A stretch of 64,000 nt of DNA. It comes from Diphasiastrum complanatum (Eukaryota > Streptophyta > Lycopodiopsida > Lycopodiales > Lycopodiaceae). Positions 44,361 through 55,960 of the stretch are shown here, in pieces. Within the stretch, counting starts at the first letter, position 1. Every line of letters begins with the position of its first letter. The stretch spans positions 31,137,599 to 31,201,598 of the forward strand of contig CM055097.1 in the NCBI GenBank assembly GCA_029204225.1, written 5' to 3'. Both the position numbers and the translations under genes were made by a program. Under the pieces are notes generated by a model. It did not search any database. It had not been told where the DNA came from and was given only the letters and a program-made list of their open reading frames with translations.

Positions 44361-45042
44361 TGTAAAAATTACAGCAAATAAAGATCCTAAAACACTTGAA
44401 ATGATGAGGGAAACAATAGATTATGATTTCATAAGATTAGCACAAGTTGAACCATCAAAATCCATCAAAAATCTATGCTTGAACCTCACTAAATGGCCCA
44501 AATCCTTGAAGAAGGCTTCACACGTGTGAAAGTACGGCCTCCCACAGTCTGAGTACTGTACACCAGACCTACATTCAATCCTATAATCATTAGTAATCAC
44601 AAGTACTCAAACAATTATGAACATAGAGAGCAATTGCACCATTATGAGAGAAAAAACATGAAATTGCTTGTTTGATTTTGGTGAGATATCATCACCTATA
44701 TATACATGATCCATCACGGTTTTGGGCAGGTATGAGTAGCCCTAAACCTATCCCTAATGCTAATTTTGGTGGATCTTTCATCCCTACCAAGTTAGGGTTG
44801 GAATCTTGGAGATCCCTCAACAATGCAAAAATTACCAAAAATAGCTCCTATTTTTTCTCCCTTGTATCTAAGCATAATTTGGACTCATTCCAAAGGTTCT
44901 AACACTTAGGTCTACTTGAGAACATCCTTATGAATGGAATCCTATGCTATTTGGCACGTGTGACAAGCCACATCATGACCATCTAACGATTTACAAGTCA
45001 TATGACCAAAACTAGTCAAGCTAGAATTGTGAACTTTTAACA
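44361..45042 (-). repeat. Copia-5 3' LTR
   Basis: 682 bp, TGTAAAAATT ... TTTTAACA, with a TATA box at about 44697-44704 and CACACGTGTG at 44519-44528. CTCCTCCTCAC follows. Confidence 0.95.
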
Positions 45043-45056
45043 CTCCTCCTCACTAT

Positions 45057-45741
45057 CTAGCTTGGTTCAATCATTGCTTTACTAATCACTCCAAGTGATG
45101 ATCTGAACTTCATAAAAGGTGTCTTTTGAAGTGGTTTAGTAAGTATATCAGCTACACATTCATTGCTTGGAACATGCTCCAAAGCAATCTCCTTGGCTTG
45201 CACCATTTCTCTCACAAAGTGATGGCATATCTCAATGTGCTTAGATCTTGCATGGAAGATTGGGTTAGATGCAAGGTGTTGGGCTGATATATTGTCATTG
45301 TAGATGATTGGTGCCTCCTCTGAATCCATGATCTTTAGTTCCACCAATAATCTCTTGATCCAAAGTACCTCCTTTGTAGTGGTTGTCAAAGCTTTGTACT
45401 CGGCCTCGGTTGAAGATAGAGATATAGTTTCTTGCTTTTTTGAAAGCCATGAAACCACACCTTCTCCTATGAAAGTTGAATAGGCACTTGTTGATTTCCT
45501 ATCCCTATTGTCCCCTGCAAAATCTGAATCACTAAATGCATGAAGGTTAATCACATCTCCTCTATATAGAATCCCAAAATCCAATGTACCCGAGATGTAT
45601 CTTAGAATCCTCTTAGCCTTTTTCCAATGGATATTCAATGGCTTTTGCATGGATTGGCTCAACCTACATACACTAAAGCTAAGATCTGGTCTAGTTATAG
45701 TGATCCACATTAAGGAACCTATAAGTTGCCTAAACAAAGTG
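45057..45741 (-). pseudogene. Copia-5 RNase H and pol C-terminus
   Basis: An open 226-residue frame from the Copia-2 insertion point to the natural stop. It has RQLIGSLMWITITRPDLSF, SDSDFAGDNRD, SWLSKKQETISLSSTEAEYK and KHIEICHHFVREM. It continues the frame of the 52053-54038 segment once Copia-2 is discounted. Confidence 0.92.
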
Positions 45742-45746
45742 ATGTC

Positions 45747-46608
45747 TGTTGAAAATTGTCACTTCTCACTTGACATTGGTTCATGTAAATATTGATCAAA
45801 CATTAGAATATGTTGATGATATGATTTCACACGTGTGGAGCATGTTCCCATGTGTGAAAGGATGTACTTTTCATGTTTGTATATATCCAAATTGATTTTG
45901 TATCATTCTAGTTAGTGTGAACATGAAATGACTAGTTTTTAGTCAAGTTGACTAGTCACCTACAAATTAGCTTTTCCTTGCATGTGCATGAGTAAATGCT
46001 CCCACATGGCAAGTGGATGTTCACATGTGTGTATAGAGTACTAGAAGATAAGAGTTGACCATTTTCCTTAGATCCTATTTTGTAGGGAATATTCCTATAT
46101 TCTAGGAGACTAGCTTTTTGGATTTTAGTCATATTCTAGAAGGTCAACTATTGGATAAGGATCAAGGATGGATCAAATGGATAGATATGAGTGATGTGGC
46201 ACTCTTCACACGTGTGAAGGCCTGCTGGACTGTACCAGACTCATGGATGTACTTGATCCATAAAAGGATCATCATTTTGCTAAGAAAATTGATGAGACTT
46301 TTGCACTCTACACTTTTGTGAGATTTCTAGTCATTTGTCTTGTGATTTTTATGCATGATTGCTATCTAGTATCATTGTACTTGTTGTTTCAGGTGCAGGC
46401 CGTACAGTGGACAGTACTCCACACGTGTGAAGCCGCTCTCACTAAAAAATGATGTGTTGATCCATTGCTCTTGCTTAAATCCAAGTGTAGTGAATCTAGA
46501 TCAAGATCTAATGTGTAGAACTTGATAGATTCATTGATTAAGCAACCAATAACTCTCTATGATTGTAAAGTACAATCATTATTGTCCTAAAAACTGTAAA
46601 ATTTATCA
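45747..46608 (+). repeat. Copia-2 5' LTR
   Basis: TGTTGAAAATTGTC ... AATTTATCA. It contains three CACACGTGTG palindromes (45828, 46207 and 46420) and a TATATAT element near 45879-45887. No reading frame of interest. Confidence 0.96.
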
Positions 46609-46620
46609 TGGTATCAGAGC
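46609..46620 (+). other. Copia-2 primer-binding site
   Basis: TGGTATCAGAGC directly after the LTR, complementary to initiator tRNA-Met. Confidence 0.97.
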
Positions 46621-47204
46621 TAAGTAAGAGAGTGATCATTGAATCATAAATCTTGTAAAGATCATTGGCAAAATTTGTTTTTTGGCCAATACTAGTGAGG
46701 GCGAGTTCTTCTAGAGTGATAGCTTGTAATCATTTGGATCAAAACGACTTGGAGGCTGTGTATGTACTTTTCACACGTGTGAAACCGTACAACAACTTTC
46801 AATTCAAGTTACTTTGTGTTTTTTGGTCCCAAAATCACAATACTAGTTCATTTTTGGTGCTTTTTGAAGCATAGTATTGATCTAGATTCATTCTAACTAA
46901 TGCCTATGACCAAATAGTGTTTTGGATCATTGAAGCATTTCTTTTTAGAGTCTAAGATCAGATCTAAGAGGCTGATTTGTTCAGATCCTTAGTTGAAGTG
47001 AAATCTCTAAGAAAAGTGTAAAGCAATTTTTTTTTGTGAGAGTGAAAGCTAGAAATTTTTGGTAAGATCTTTGAGTATCATTCAAGCTTGTGTGTTAGTT
47101 TGATAGAGACAAGCCTATAGGCATTCTAGTAAGCTTTAGGCCACTTCATAGATCTTTTAAAATTCAAAAATCTTTGTGATTTTTAAAAGAGCATTCATTC
47201 TAAA
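46621..47204 (+). other. Copia-2 untranslated leader
   Basis: 584 nt without a coding frame. It contains one further CACACGTGTG at 46772-46781, with GTAC and CCGTAC close to either side. Confidence 0.8.
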
Positions 47205-49607
47205 ATGTCATCCATGGGTGGATATTTGATGGAACCAAGTGAGAGACTCACTTCCACAAATTATTCCATTTGGAAAGTGAGAATGGAATCACTCCTAGTG
47301 ATCCATGATCTATATGACATAGTTCAAGGAGTAGAGGAAGAGCCTCAAACTCCCCAAGAACAAGCCAAATACAAGAAGAGAGCAAGATTAGCTCTACATT
47401 GCATAAAGTTAAATGTATGCAATGACCTCTTGAAAGAGGTGTCTTCTTGTACCTCATCCAAAGAGGCTTGGGATTCATTAAAGAGCATTTATGAATCCAA
47501 CAATACTTCAAGAATCCTCATGCTAAGAAATCAAGTTTTCCAAAGCATGAAAGGAAGTGGAGAGAGTGGACAAGAGTATGTTCTTAGGATCAAATCTCTT
47601 AACAAGGAGTTAAGTGCAATAGGAGAGAAGATCCAAGATCAAGAACTAGTACAAATCATTTTGAATGGTCTAAGTGATGAGTTTACCAACTTAGTCCAAT
47701 CATTTGCCATTCAAGACTCTCTTCCATCCATTGAAAAGTTGCACAATGTTCTTGTGGCCGAGGAGAGTAGGCTTCTACACCTCAAGACAAGAATGGATAG
47801 CATGTCACTTAATGGAGGAGAGGAGAAAGCTAACTTTACATCTAAAGGCAAGAAAAAGCAAAATCCATTCAAGAAAAATCAAGACAAGGAGGCCGAGATG
47901 AAGAATGGAGGATCTACCTCCAAAGGCAAAGTGAAGAACAAGGCAAAACTAAAGTGTTTCTTTTGTGGAAAGAAAGGACACTTTGCCTCAGAATGCTACT
48001 TGAAGAAGAATCAACAAGCCAAAGGAGATCAAGGGAACATTGCTCAAGAGGAAGAATATGAGGATGGATTCAACACATCCTTAATGGTTGCATCTACACC
48101 AACTTCAAGTCAAGACACATGGTGGATAGATAGTGGGGCTAGTTCCCACATGTCCTTTAACAAGCATTATTTTTCTACTCTTCTATCTTGTAATGACTCT
48201 AAGAAGTCAATATACACTGCTAGTGATCAAGCATGCAAGATAGATGGCATAGGATCTATACCTCTTTGTTTAGGTACATCTAAAAGGATAGATCTAGATA
48301 ATGTTTTGTATGTTCCTACCATTTCAAGAAACTTGCTTAGTGTAGGACAATTAATGGACAATGGACTAGATGTACATTTCAAGAATGGAGTTTGTTCCAT
48401 CTTGAAAAATGATAAGTGCATATCTAGTGGCATTAAGCAAGGGAGACTTTTCAAGTTGGATGCTAATGTTGCAAGTGAAAGTGTGAACTTGGCTAGGGAG
48501 GAGCTAACTCAAGTGGAGCTTTGGCATAAGAGATTAGGCCATCCTAATCTTCAATCTATGGAGTCAATGGCAAGCAAGGAACTAGCTCTCGGCCTACCAA
48601 GAGCTTTCAAGAAGTGTGGAAAAATGTGTGAGGCATGTGGCCTTGCAAAGTCACACAAATCTTCTTACAAGAAATCTTCATCAAGATCTCTCTCTCCTTT
48701 GGATCTCATACATTCTGATGTACATAGTTTTTCACATGCAAGTAATGGAGGTGCCTTGATGTATGTAACTTTTATAGATGATTGTACTAGATTCACATGG
48801 ATTGAGTTACTATCAAAGAAAAATCTTGTTTATGAAGCTTTCATTAAGTTCAAGTCTCTAGTAGAGAAACAACTTAGTACTTCTATCAAAGCACTAAGAT
48901 GTGATAATGGAGGAGAGTACACCTCCAATAAAATGAAAGACTTTTGTGAGATCAATGGTATTAAGTTACAATACACTTGTTCCTACACCCCTCAACAAAA
49001 TGGGGTGGCCGAGAGGAAAAATAGGAGTCTATGTGAGTGTGCAAAGTCCTTGAGGCTTGATGCATCACTTCCCATCTCATTTAGGGGAGAAGCCATAACA
49101 TGTGCTAATTATTTGTGTAATAGACTTCCTAGTAGTGCTATAGATGGGATCTCACCTCATCAAGCCTTGTTTGATAAGAAACCCAATGTAAAATATTTTA
49201 AGATCTTTGGATGTACTTGTTATGTACACATTCCTTTGGAGACTAGAAGGAAAGAAGATGCTACCTCCTTCAAAGGAATCTTTGTTGGCTATGGAGAAAA
49301 TAGCAAGGGATATAGGATATATGATCCTACATCCAAGAAAGTAAAGGTAAGCAAGGATGTACTTTTTGATGAGTCACAATTTGCTAAGAGCTTGTCAAAT
49401 GGATCTAACCCATTGTGCATTGAAGATCTTGACAAATCCGAGGAGGATCTTGACAAACCCGAGGAGGATCATGACAAACCCGAGGATGGAGATTTGGGGG
49501 GCCAAGAAGATCATCAAGGAGCAAGGCCGAGCCCTCAAGGCTTACCTATGTGGACAAGGGAAAGCAAAAGGAAGGCTCTACATCTTCTACCTCTTACTCT
49601 TTTTTAG
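47205..49607 (+). CDS. Copia-2 gag-protease-integrase ORF
   Basis: 800 residues. The gag core is at about 10-170, the CCHC knuckle CFFCGKKGHFASEC at 251-264, the protease site WWIDSGASSHMS with catalytic Asp309, and then the pre-integrase motif ELWHKRLGHPN. The integrase has a CEACGLAKSH zinc part and core motifs LIHSDVHS (Asp), RCDNGGEY (Asp) and QQNGVAERKNR (Glu). The C-terminal linker holds three copies of a DLDKPEE-type repeat. The natural frame is lost at the G run 49496-49501, so the last ~36 residues are out-of-frame sequence. The polyprotein forms the particle, cuts itself and integrates the DNA copy. Confidence 0.95.
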   Translation: MSSMGGYLMEPSERLTSTNYSIWKVRMESLLVIHDLYDIVQGVEEEPQTPQEQAKYKKRARLALHCIKLNVCNDLLKEVSSCTSSKEAWDSLKSIYESNNTSRILMLRNQVFQSMKGSGESGQEYVLRIKSLNKELSAIGEKIQDQELVQIILNGLSDEFTNLVQSFAIQDSLPSIEKLHNVLVAEESRLLHLKTRMDSMSLNGGEEKANFTSKGKKKQNPFKKNQDKEAEMKNGGSTSKGKVKNKAKLKCFFCGKKGHFASECYLKKNQQAKGDQGNIAQEEEYEDGFNTSLMVASTPTSSQDTWWIDSGASSHMSFNKHYFSTLLSCNDSKKSIYTASDQACKIDGIGSIPLCLGTSKRIDLDNVLYVPTISRNLLSVGQLMDNGLDVHFKNGVCSILKNDKCISSGIKQGRLFKLDANVASESVNLAREELTQVELWHKRLGHPNLQSMESMASKELALGLPRAFKKCGKMCEACGLAKSHKSSYKKSSSRSLSPLDLIHSDVHSFSHASNGGALMYVTFIDDCTRFTWIELLSKKNLVYEAFIKFKSLVEKQLSTSIKALRCDNGGEYTSNKMKDFCEINGIKLQYTCSYTPQQNGVAERKNRSLCECAKSLRLDASLPISFRGEAITCANYLCNRLPSSAIDGISPHQALFDKKPNVKYFKIFGCTCYVHIPLETRRKEDATSFKGIFVGYGENSKGYRIYDPTSKKVKVSKDVLFDESQFAKSLSNGSNPLCIEDLDKSEEDLDKPEEDHDKPEDGDLGGQEDHQGARPSPQGLPMWTRESKRKALHLLPLTLF

Positions 49608-51172
49608 CTACATTGATTGAAGAACCATCATCTTTTGAAGAAGCATGTAAATCTAAAGTTTGGAGAGATGCAATGCAAGTAGAGTATGATGCATTAGAAG
49701 AAAATCATACTTGGAATCTTGTAAATCTTCCAAGAGGAAAGAAACCACTTGCATGTAAGTGGATTTATAGAATTAAGTACAATCAAGATGGATCTATTAG
49801 TAAATACAAAGCTAGGCTTGTTGCTAAGGGATTTCTTCAAATAAAAGGATTGGATTATGAAGAAACATTTGCACCTGTAGCTAAGCTTGTAACTATTAGA
49901 TTAATCATTTGCATTGCTACTTTGTTCAAATGGGATCTCTACCAAATGGATGTGACAAATGCCTTCTTGAATGGCTTCTTAGAAGAGGAAATCTACATGA
50001 TGCAACCCGAGGGCTTCATCAAGATTGGTGAGGAGCAAAAGGTGTGCTACTTAAGGAAGAGCCTATATGGCTTGAAGCAAGCACCTAGAGCTTGGTACTC
50101 TAGGTTGCATGATTTTCTCTATTCCCTTGGCTTTGTACTAAGTGCTTATGAACCTTCTTTATATTTCAAATGTAATGAAGGAAAGATCATCATTTTGGTT
50201 CTTTATGTTGATGACATCATTATGACAGGAAATGATGATGATGGCATAGGCAAAGTAAAAGTTGACTTATCTAGTGAGTTCAAGATGGTAGATCTAGGCT
50301 TCCTAAAGTTTATACTTGGGATAGAAGTGTCTAGAAGTAGCAATTGTACTTTCATAAGTCAATCTAAGTATGCTACTTCCATTCTTGAAAGATTTGGTAT
50401 GAAAGATTGTAAGGGGATTGACACCCCTATGGAGCATGTTGTGAAAGCAACTAATGAAGGTGATGAAGCATCCTTTGAGGACATCACTCTCTTTAGGAAG
50501 CTTATAGGCTCTCTAATCTATTTAACCATCACTAGACCTGACTTAAGTTTTTGTGTAAGCAAGTTGAGTCAAAGTATGCAAGCTCCTTTAATTCATCATT
50601 GGAAAAGTGCCAAGAGAGTACTTAGATATGTTTCTAGTACTAGATTTTTTGGTATACTTTATGAAGGATCTAACTTGCACTTGAGAGCCTACTCGGATTC
50701 AGATTTTGCAGGTGACAAGATGGATAGGAAGTCCATTAGTGCATTTGCAACATTTCTTTGTGGAGGAGTGATATCTTGGCTTTCCAAAAAGCAAGATACA
50801 ATCTCACTATCTTCTTGTGAAGCCGAGTACAAGGCATTGACTTCAACAACCAAAGAGCTCTTATGGCTAAGAAGACTCTTGATGGAACTACATGTGCTAG
50901 AGGCCGAGGAGATCCCTTACATATTTTGTGACAATCAAGCTTCTCAACAAATTGCTTCAAATCCTATCTTCCATGCTAGAACAAAGCATATTGAGATAGC
51001 TCACCACTTTGTGAGGGAGAAGGTACAATCCAAGGAAGTGCAACTACATCATGTACCATCATCCGAATGCATAGCTGATATCTTAACCAAACCATTGTCC
51101 AAAGATCCATTTTTTAAGTTAAGATATGCTCTTGGAATTGTAGATAGATGTACACTAGATTTGCCAAGTTAG
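49505..51172 (+). CDS. Copia-2 reverse transcriptase and RNase H ORF
   Basis: The first ATG in frame is at 49550, but the frame is open and homologous from just after the G run (PRRSSRSKAEPSRLTYVD), so it is the continuation of the polyprotein and not a separate gene. The reverse transcriptase shows EPSSFEEACKSKVWRDAM, KWIYRIKYNQDGSISKYKAR, and the catalytic LYVDDIIMTGND near 50205. RNase H has AYSDSDFAGDK, SWLSKKQDTISLSSCEAEYK and KHIEIAHHFVREKV. It ends at TAG 51170-51172, 13 nt before the 3' LTR. Confidence 0.95.
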   Translation, partial: RRSSRSKAEPSRLTYVDKGKQKEGSTSSTSYSFLATLIEEPSSFEEACKSKVWRDAMQVEYDALEENHTWNLVNLPRGKKPLACKWIYRIKYNQDGSISKYKARLVAKGFLQIKGLDYEETFAPVAKLVTIRLIICIATLFKWDLYQMDVTNAFLNGFLEEEIYMMQPEGFIKIGEEQKVCYLRKSLYGLKQAPRAWYSRLHDFLYSLGFVLSAYEPSLYFKCNEGKIIILVLYVDDIIMTGNDDDGIGKVKVDLSSEFKMVDLGFLKFILGIEVSRSSNCTFISQSKYATSILERFGMKDCKGIDTPMEHVVKATNEGDEASFEDITLFRKLIGSLIYLTITRPDLSFCVSKLSQSMQAPLIHHWKSAKRVLRYVSSTRFFGILYEGSNLHLRAYSDSDFAGDKMDRKSISAFATFLCGGVISWLSKKQDTISLSSCEAEYKALTSTTKELLWLRRLLMELHVLEAEEIPYIFCDNQASQQIASNPIFHARTKHIEIAHHFVREKVQSKEVQLHHVPSSECIADILTKPLSKDPFFKLRYALGIVDRCTLDLPS

Positions 51173-51173
51173 A

Positions 51174-51185
51174 AGTGAGGAGGAG
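51174..51185 (+). other. Copia-2 polypurine tract
   Basis: AAGTGAGGAGGAG immediately before the TGTTGAAAAT edge of the 3' LTR. Confidence 0.85.
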
Positions 51186-52047
51186 TGTTGAAAATTGTCA
51201 CTTCTCACTTGACATTGGTTCATGTAAATATTGATCAAACATTAGAATATGTTGATGATATGATTTCACACGTGTGGAGCATGTTCCCATGTGTGAAAGG
51301 ATGTACTTTTCATGTTTGTATATATCCAAATTGATTTTGTATCATTCTAGTTAGTGTGAACATGAAATGACTAGTTTTTAGTCAAGTTGACTAGTCACCT
51401 ACAAATTAGCTTTTCCTTGCATGTGCATGAGTAAATGCTCCCACATGGCAAGTGGATGTTCACATGTGTGTATAGAGTACTAGAAGATAAGAGTTGACCA
51501 TTTTCCTTAGATCCTATTTTGTAGGGAATATTCCTATATTCTAGGAGACTAGCTTTTTGGATTTTAGTCATATTCTAGAAGGTCAACTATTGGATAAGGA
51601 TCAAGGATGGATCAAATGGATAGATATGAGTGATGTGGCACTCTTCACACGTGTGAAGGCCTGCTGGACTGTACCAGACTCATGGATGTACTTGATCCAT
51701 AAAAGGATCATCATTTTGCTAAGAAAATTGATGAGACTTTTGCACTCTACACTTTTGTGAGATTTCTAGTCATTTGTCTTGTGATTTTTATGCATGATTG
51801 CTATCTAGTATCATTGTACTTGTTGTTTCAGGTGCAGGCCGTACAGTGGACAGTACTCCACACGTGTGAAGCCGCTCTCACTAAAAAATGATGTGTTGAT
51901 CCATTGCTCTTGCTTAAATCCAAGTGTAGTGAATCTAGATCAAGATCTAATGTGTAGAACTTGATAGATTCATTGATTAAGCAACCAATAACTCTCTATG
52001 ATTGTAAAGTACAATCATTATTGTCCTAAAAACTGTAAAATTTATCA
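51186..52047 (+). repeat. Copia-2 3' LTR
   Basis: 862 bp, apparently identical to 45747-46608. Palindromes CACACGTGTG at 51267, 51646 and 51859. Confidence 0.96.
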
Positions 52048-52052
52048 ATGTC

Positions 52053-54038
52053 CATGAAGGATCTTTCATCATCTTCATTTGGCACTTTTACATCTTGCTC
52101 CATTGGTGTGTCAACACTTTTGCATACTTCCATCTTAAACTTCTTCAAAAGACTTTGAGCATAGTTTACTTGACTTATAAAGATAAAATCAGACCCTCTA
52201 AGTACTTCTATGCCTAAGATGAAGTGAAGACACCCTAGATCTACCATCTTGAACTCTAAGGATAGATCTATCTTGATTTTTTCAATACCATCAACACTAT
52301 TTCCACTAATGATGATGTCATCTACATAGATGAGTAAAAGTACAATACCAACATCATCAAACTTAATGTAAAGAGTGGGATCATATTCACTTTGAACAAA
52401 AGAAAGTGAAATAAGATAGCAATGTAGTCTTGAATTCCAAGATCTCGAGGCTTGCTTCAAGCCATAGATGCTTCTTTGGAGATGGCATACTTTGTTCTCC
52501 ATTCCATGCTTGATGAACCCTTGTGGCTGCTTCATATAGATATCCTCTTCCAAAAAACCATTCAAGAAAGCATTAGAGACATCCATTTGACATAGAATCC
52601 ATCCAAAATGTGATGCAAGTGCAATGATTAGTCTTATTGTGACCATCTTGGCCACAGGTGCAAAAGTTTCCTCATAGTCTATCCCTCTCTCTTGAGCATA
52701 ACCTTTTGCAACTAATCTTCCTTTATGTTTGTTAACACTCCCATTTGCATTCAACTTAAGCTTGAAGACCCACTTGCATCCTATTACATTCCTTTGAGGT
52801 CTCTCAACAAGCAGCCAAGTTTCATTCTCAATCAAGGCATCATACTCATCCAACATAGCTTTATACCATTCTTTGGAGTTCAATGCATCTTCAACATTAG
52901 ACGGTTCTTCAAAACTAGATAAAGCATAAGAAGTGGATGATATACCCTCAACTTGCTGTCCTTTGCCTTGATATGTGAGCCTTGATGGCTCCACTTTTGC
53001 CCTTGAAGATCTCCTTGGTGTGATAGGTGGGTTTGGTGCTTGCTCCTCCATGAGCTCCTCCTCAAAACCAAGATCTTGCTCCTCGGCCATCTTCTTCTTG
53101 ATTGTTGGAGCACTTGAGCCTTCTTCAAGCATATGCATATGATGTTCATCAAAGATGACATCCCTTGAAACAACAAATTTGTTCAAGGATGGGAGATAGA
53201 CTTTGTAGCCCTTGCTTGAGCTTGCATATCCAAGCATGATCCCTCTTGTGGAAGATGGATCCTCCTTGGTTCTTGTTTCCAATGGCACATGCACATAACA
53301 TATACACCCAAAAACTTTCAAGTGATTAAGATTGGGTTTCTTTCCATACAACATCTCATATGGAGTTTTGCCTTCAATTGCTTTGCAAGACACCCTATTC
53401 ATCAAGTAGTTTGCACATACAAGAGACTCACCCCAAAAGGATTTGGGCAAACAAGCATCTAATCTTAAAGCCTTAGAACATTCACATAATGTTCTATTCC
53501 TTCTTTCAACAACTCCATTTTGTTGAGGAGTGTAAGGACAAGAAGTCTCTTTCTTGATCCCTTCCTCCTCACAAAAGGCCTTGAACTCATTGGAGATGAA
53601 TTCTCCACCATTGTCACTTCTAATAATCTTGATGCTATGATTATGATGCTTTTCCACAAACAACTTGAACTTTACAAAAGTATCAAATACTTGAGACTTG
53701 AAGGAAAGTAAGAACACCCAACAATATCTTGAGTAGTCATCAATGAAGGTTAAAAACATGGATGAACCTCCATTAGATTTGGTGCTAGCAATGTGCACAT
53801 CCGAGTGTATGAGTTCAAGAGGATGAGATGACTTTGTGATGGAGTTAGGAAACACCTTCTTATGTGCCTTGGATAAGGCACAAGCTTCACAAACCTTGTC
53901 TTCCTTCCCAATAGACCTTGGTAGGCCTAAAGCATACTCCTCCTTGATCATAGCCTCCATGGAACCCGAGTTGACATGTCCAAGTCTTTTGTGCCAACAC
54001 TTAGTAGATTCTTTGTTATTGTAGGAATGTAAAAACAC
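52053..54038 (-). pseudogene. Copia-5 integrase and reverse transcriptase
   Basis: A long open frame of about 660 residues. Pre-integrase CWHKRLGHVNSGSMEAM; integrase zinc part CEACALSKAHKK; core motifs LIHSDVHIA, RSDNGGEF and QQNGVVERRNR; reverse transcriptase [27 protein letters not shown] and the catalytic IYVDDIIISGNS. It is cut at ..SFMDI by the Copia-2 insertion; the rest resumes at 45741. Without the insertion this segment would be largely intact. Confidence 0.93.
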
Positions 54039-55149
54039 CTTCTATGTTGATCTTTTTGGAAGATCCTAAGCAAAGGGGAATGCTACCAACTCCTTCAATC
54101 TTACAAGCTTCATCATTTGCTGTATAGATAGACTTTATAGGTCCATCATAAGATAAGAGAGAAGAGAAAAACTCCCTTTTACTAGTCATGTGTGAACTAG
54201 CACCCGAGTCAATCCACCAAGGATCTTCTCCTTTGAAGCTTGTTGAAGAAAATATGGACATCATGAGAGAGTCCTCATGTGAACTCTCCTCCTCCTCCTC
54301 TTTGCTCATGTTGGCTTGGCTTTGATCTTGCTTCCTCTTGAAGCATTCCGAGGCATAATGCCCCATCTTGCTACAATAGTAGCACTTCACCTTTGATTTG
54401 TCCTTCTTGACTTTGGTGGTTGATGGAGATGCCTTTGGGGGTCCTTCTTGATCCTCAAGCTTTGTAGACTTCTTGAATGTTGATCCTTTGCCTTTGGACT
54501 TGCCTTTGCCTTTGGTGAAGAGAGCTTGGTCATCTCCACCTTGGATGGAAAGCCTATCCATCCTCTCTTGCATTTGGCTCCTTCTTGATTCCTCGGCCAT
54601 GAGCGTGCCTTGGAGTTCTTCAAGTATGGGTAGCTTACCCATAATTGCATATCCCTGAACCAAATTGTCAAATTCAAAACTTAGTCCATTCAATATGAGT
54701 TGAACAAGCTCTTCATCCTTGATAGGTTCACTTATAAAGGCTAGCTCTTTGTTCAATTCTTTTACTCTTAGGACAAAAGTATGTGCACTCTCTCCTTTCT
54801 TTTGATAGCTTCTATAGATTTGATTCTTCAAAGCTAACATTCTAGTTTGGTTCTTGGATTCATAGACCTTTTGCAAAGTCTCCCAAGCATCTTGAGCTGA
54901 AGTGCAATCTCCTACCTCTCTTAAGAGTTCATTTGCAACATTCATTTTTATGCAATGTAGTGCAACATTGCACCTCTTGATGTATTTGGCTTTTTCTTGA
55001 GGATGAATAGGTTCACCCTCCTTACCATTTACAATTTCCATCAGATCTTGCATGATCATGATAGATTCCATTCTAACTTTCCATATGGAATAGTTAGTTT
55101 TGTTGAGCCTTTCATTAGTATCCAAAAGATATGCATTTATAGATGCCAT
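54016..55149 (-). pseudogene. Copia-5 gag and protease with internal deletion
   Basis: 377 residues starting MASINAYLLDTNERLNKTNY. It has the gag core, a knuckle CYYCSKMGHYASECF and the protease site WWIDSGASSHMT. The frame fails near 54045 through a one-base loss. Compared with Copia-1, about 65 codons between LLSVG and the pre-integrase HKRLGH motif are missing, so gag-protease and pol are joined too early. Confidence 0.92.
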
Positions 55150-55948
55150 CTAGTCTCCTAATCAAGGACTTGACACAAATGAAGGTTACTTCTATTGATT
55201 TGATTGAAGGTCTACCTTATCCCACTTCTTAGGGACCTGAAAAGATCAGTAATAGACTTCCTATAAAGATCTAAGAATGATCTCTAACAAAATCAAATCA
55301 TAGAATACTAGAAACAATGCACTTGCTTGATTGAAGTAGACAATACTAGTAGAATTGCCCCTCTTTCTATAAATAACATTAAAGCTTCCAAATGATCTGA
55401 TCAAGAGTGAATTTCAGCAACCTAATATACTTCCAAAATCACTTGTAAAAGATCTAAATGGAACTTAATGAGGATGCAACACAATCTACTATCCAATCAC
55501 AAGCAAAAAATGATCAAAATTGATGAAAAATTGATCTAATTTGGTGCATAAGTCAAGCAATGGTTGGACTGAACCTAAATCACTTTAGGAGGTGCCTACT
55601 ACACCTTAGAACAGCCTTGAAGAGTCCCCAAAACTCTGATCTTCCCTCTCCTTGAATGCTAGAAAGCCTTCTCTATGAAATCACCTCCAAAACTCGCTTA
55701 GAAATCAATGCTTGGAGCAAGCAAAACTTGCTATCTTGGTAATGTGAATTGAATTCAACTTTGCCTCTGGTTTTAGACACCTAAACACCTGCAAATGAAG
55801 TCACACAACACCAATCTCCAATGTATTTGACTCACTTTGAGTTCTAGAATCAATACTAGATGCTAAGATCCAATCTACACAAGATTTAGATCAAAAATTG
55901 TGATCAAATTGAATGCAAACCAAGGATTTAGCTCATTTCAGCCTTTAG
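55150..55948 (-). other. Copia-5 untranslated leader
   Basis: About 800 nt, closely similar to the Copia-1 leader, without a coding frame. Confidence 0.8.
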
Positions 55949-55960
55949 GCTCTGATACCA
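55949..55960 (-). other. Copia-5 primer-binding site
   Basis: GCTCTGATACCA, the complement of TGGTATCAGAGC, adjoining the right LTR. Confidence 0.95.

Larger units (their letters stand above)
45747..52047 (+). mobile_element. Copia-2: young, nearly intact Ty1/copia element
   Basis: Target duplication ATGTC (45742-45746 and 52048-52052). Both LTRs are 862 bp and look identical in a line-by-line comparison. Primer site, leader, gag-pol and polypurine tract are all present. The only lesion I see in the coding region is a frameshift at a run of six Gs (49496-49501). It is the innermost and so the latest insertion of its nest. Confidence 0.96.

Noticed and set aside
46118..51760. Identical 67-residue frames at 46118-46321 and 51557-51760
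   Set aside because: They are the same stretch of the two Copia-2 LTRs; their identity reflects LTR youth, not coding constraint.
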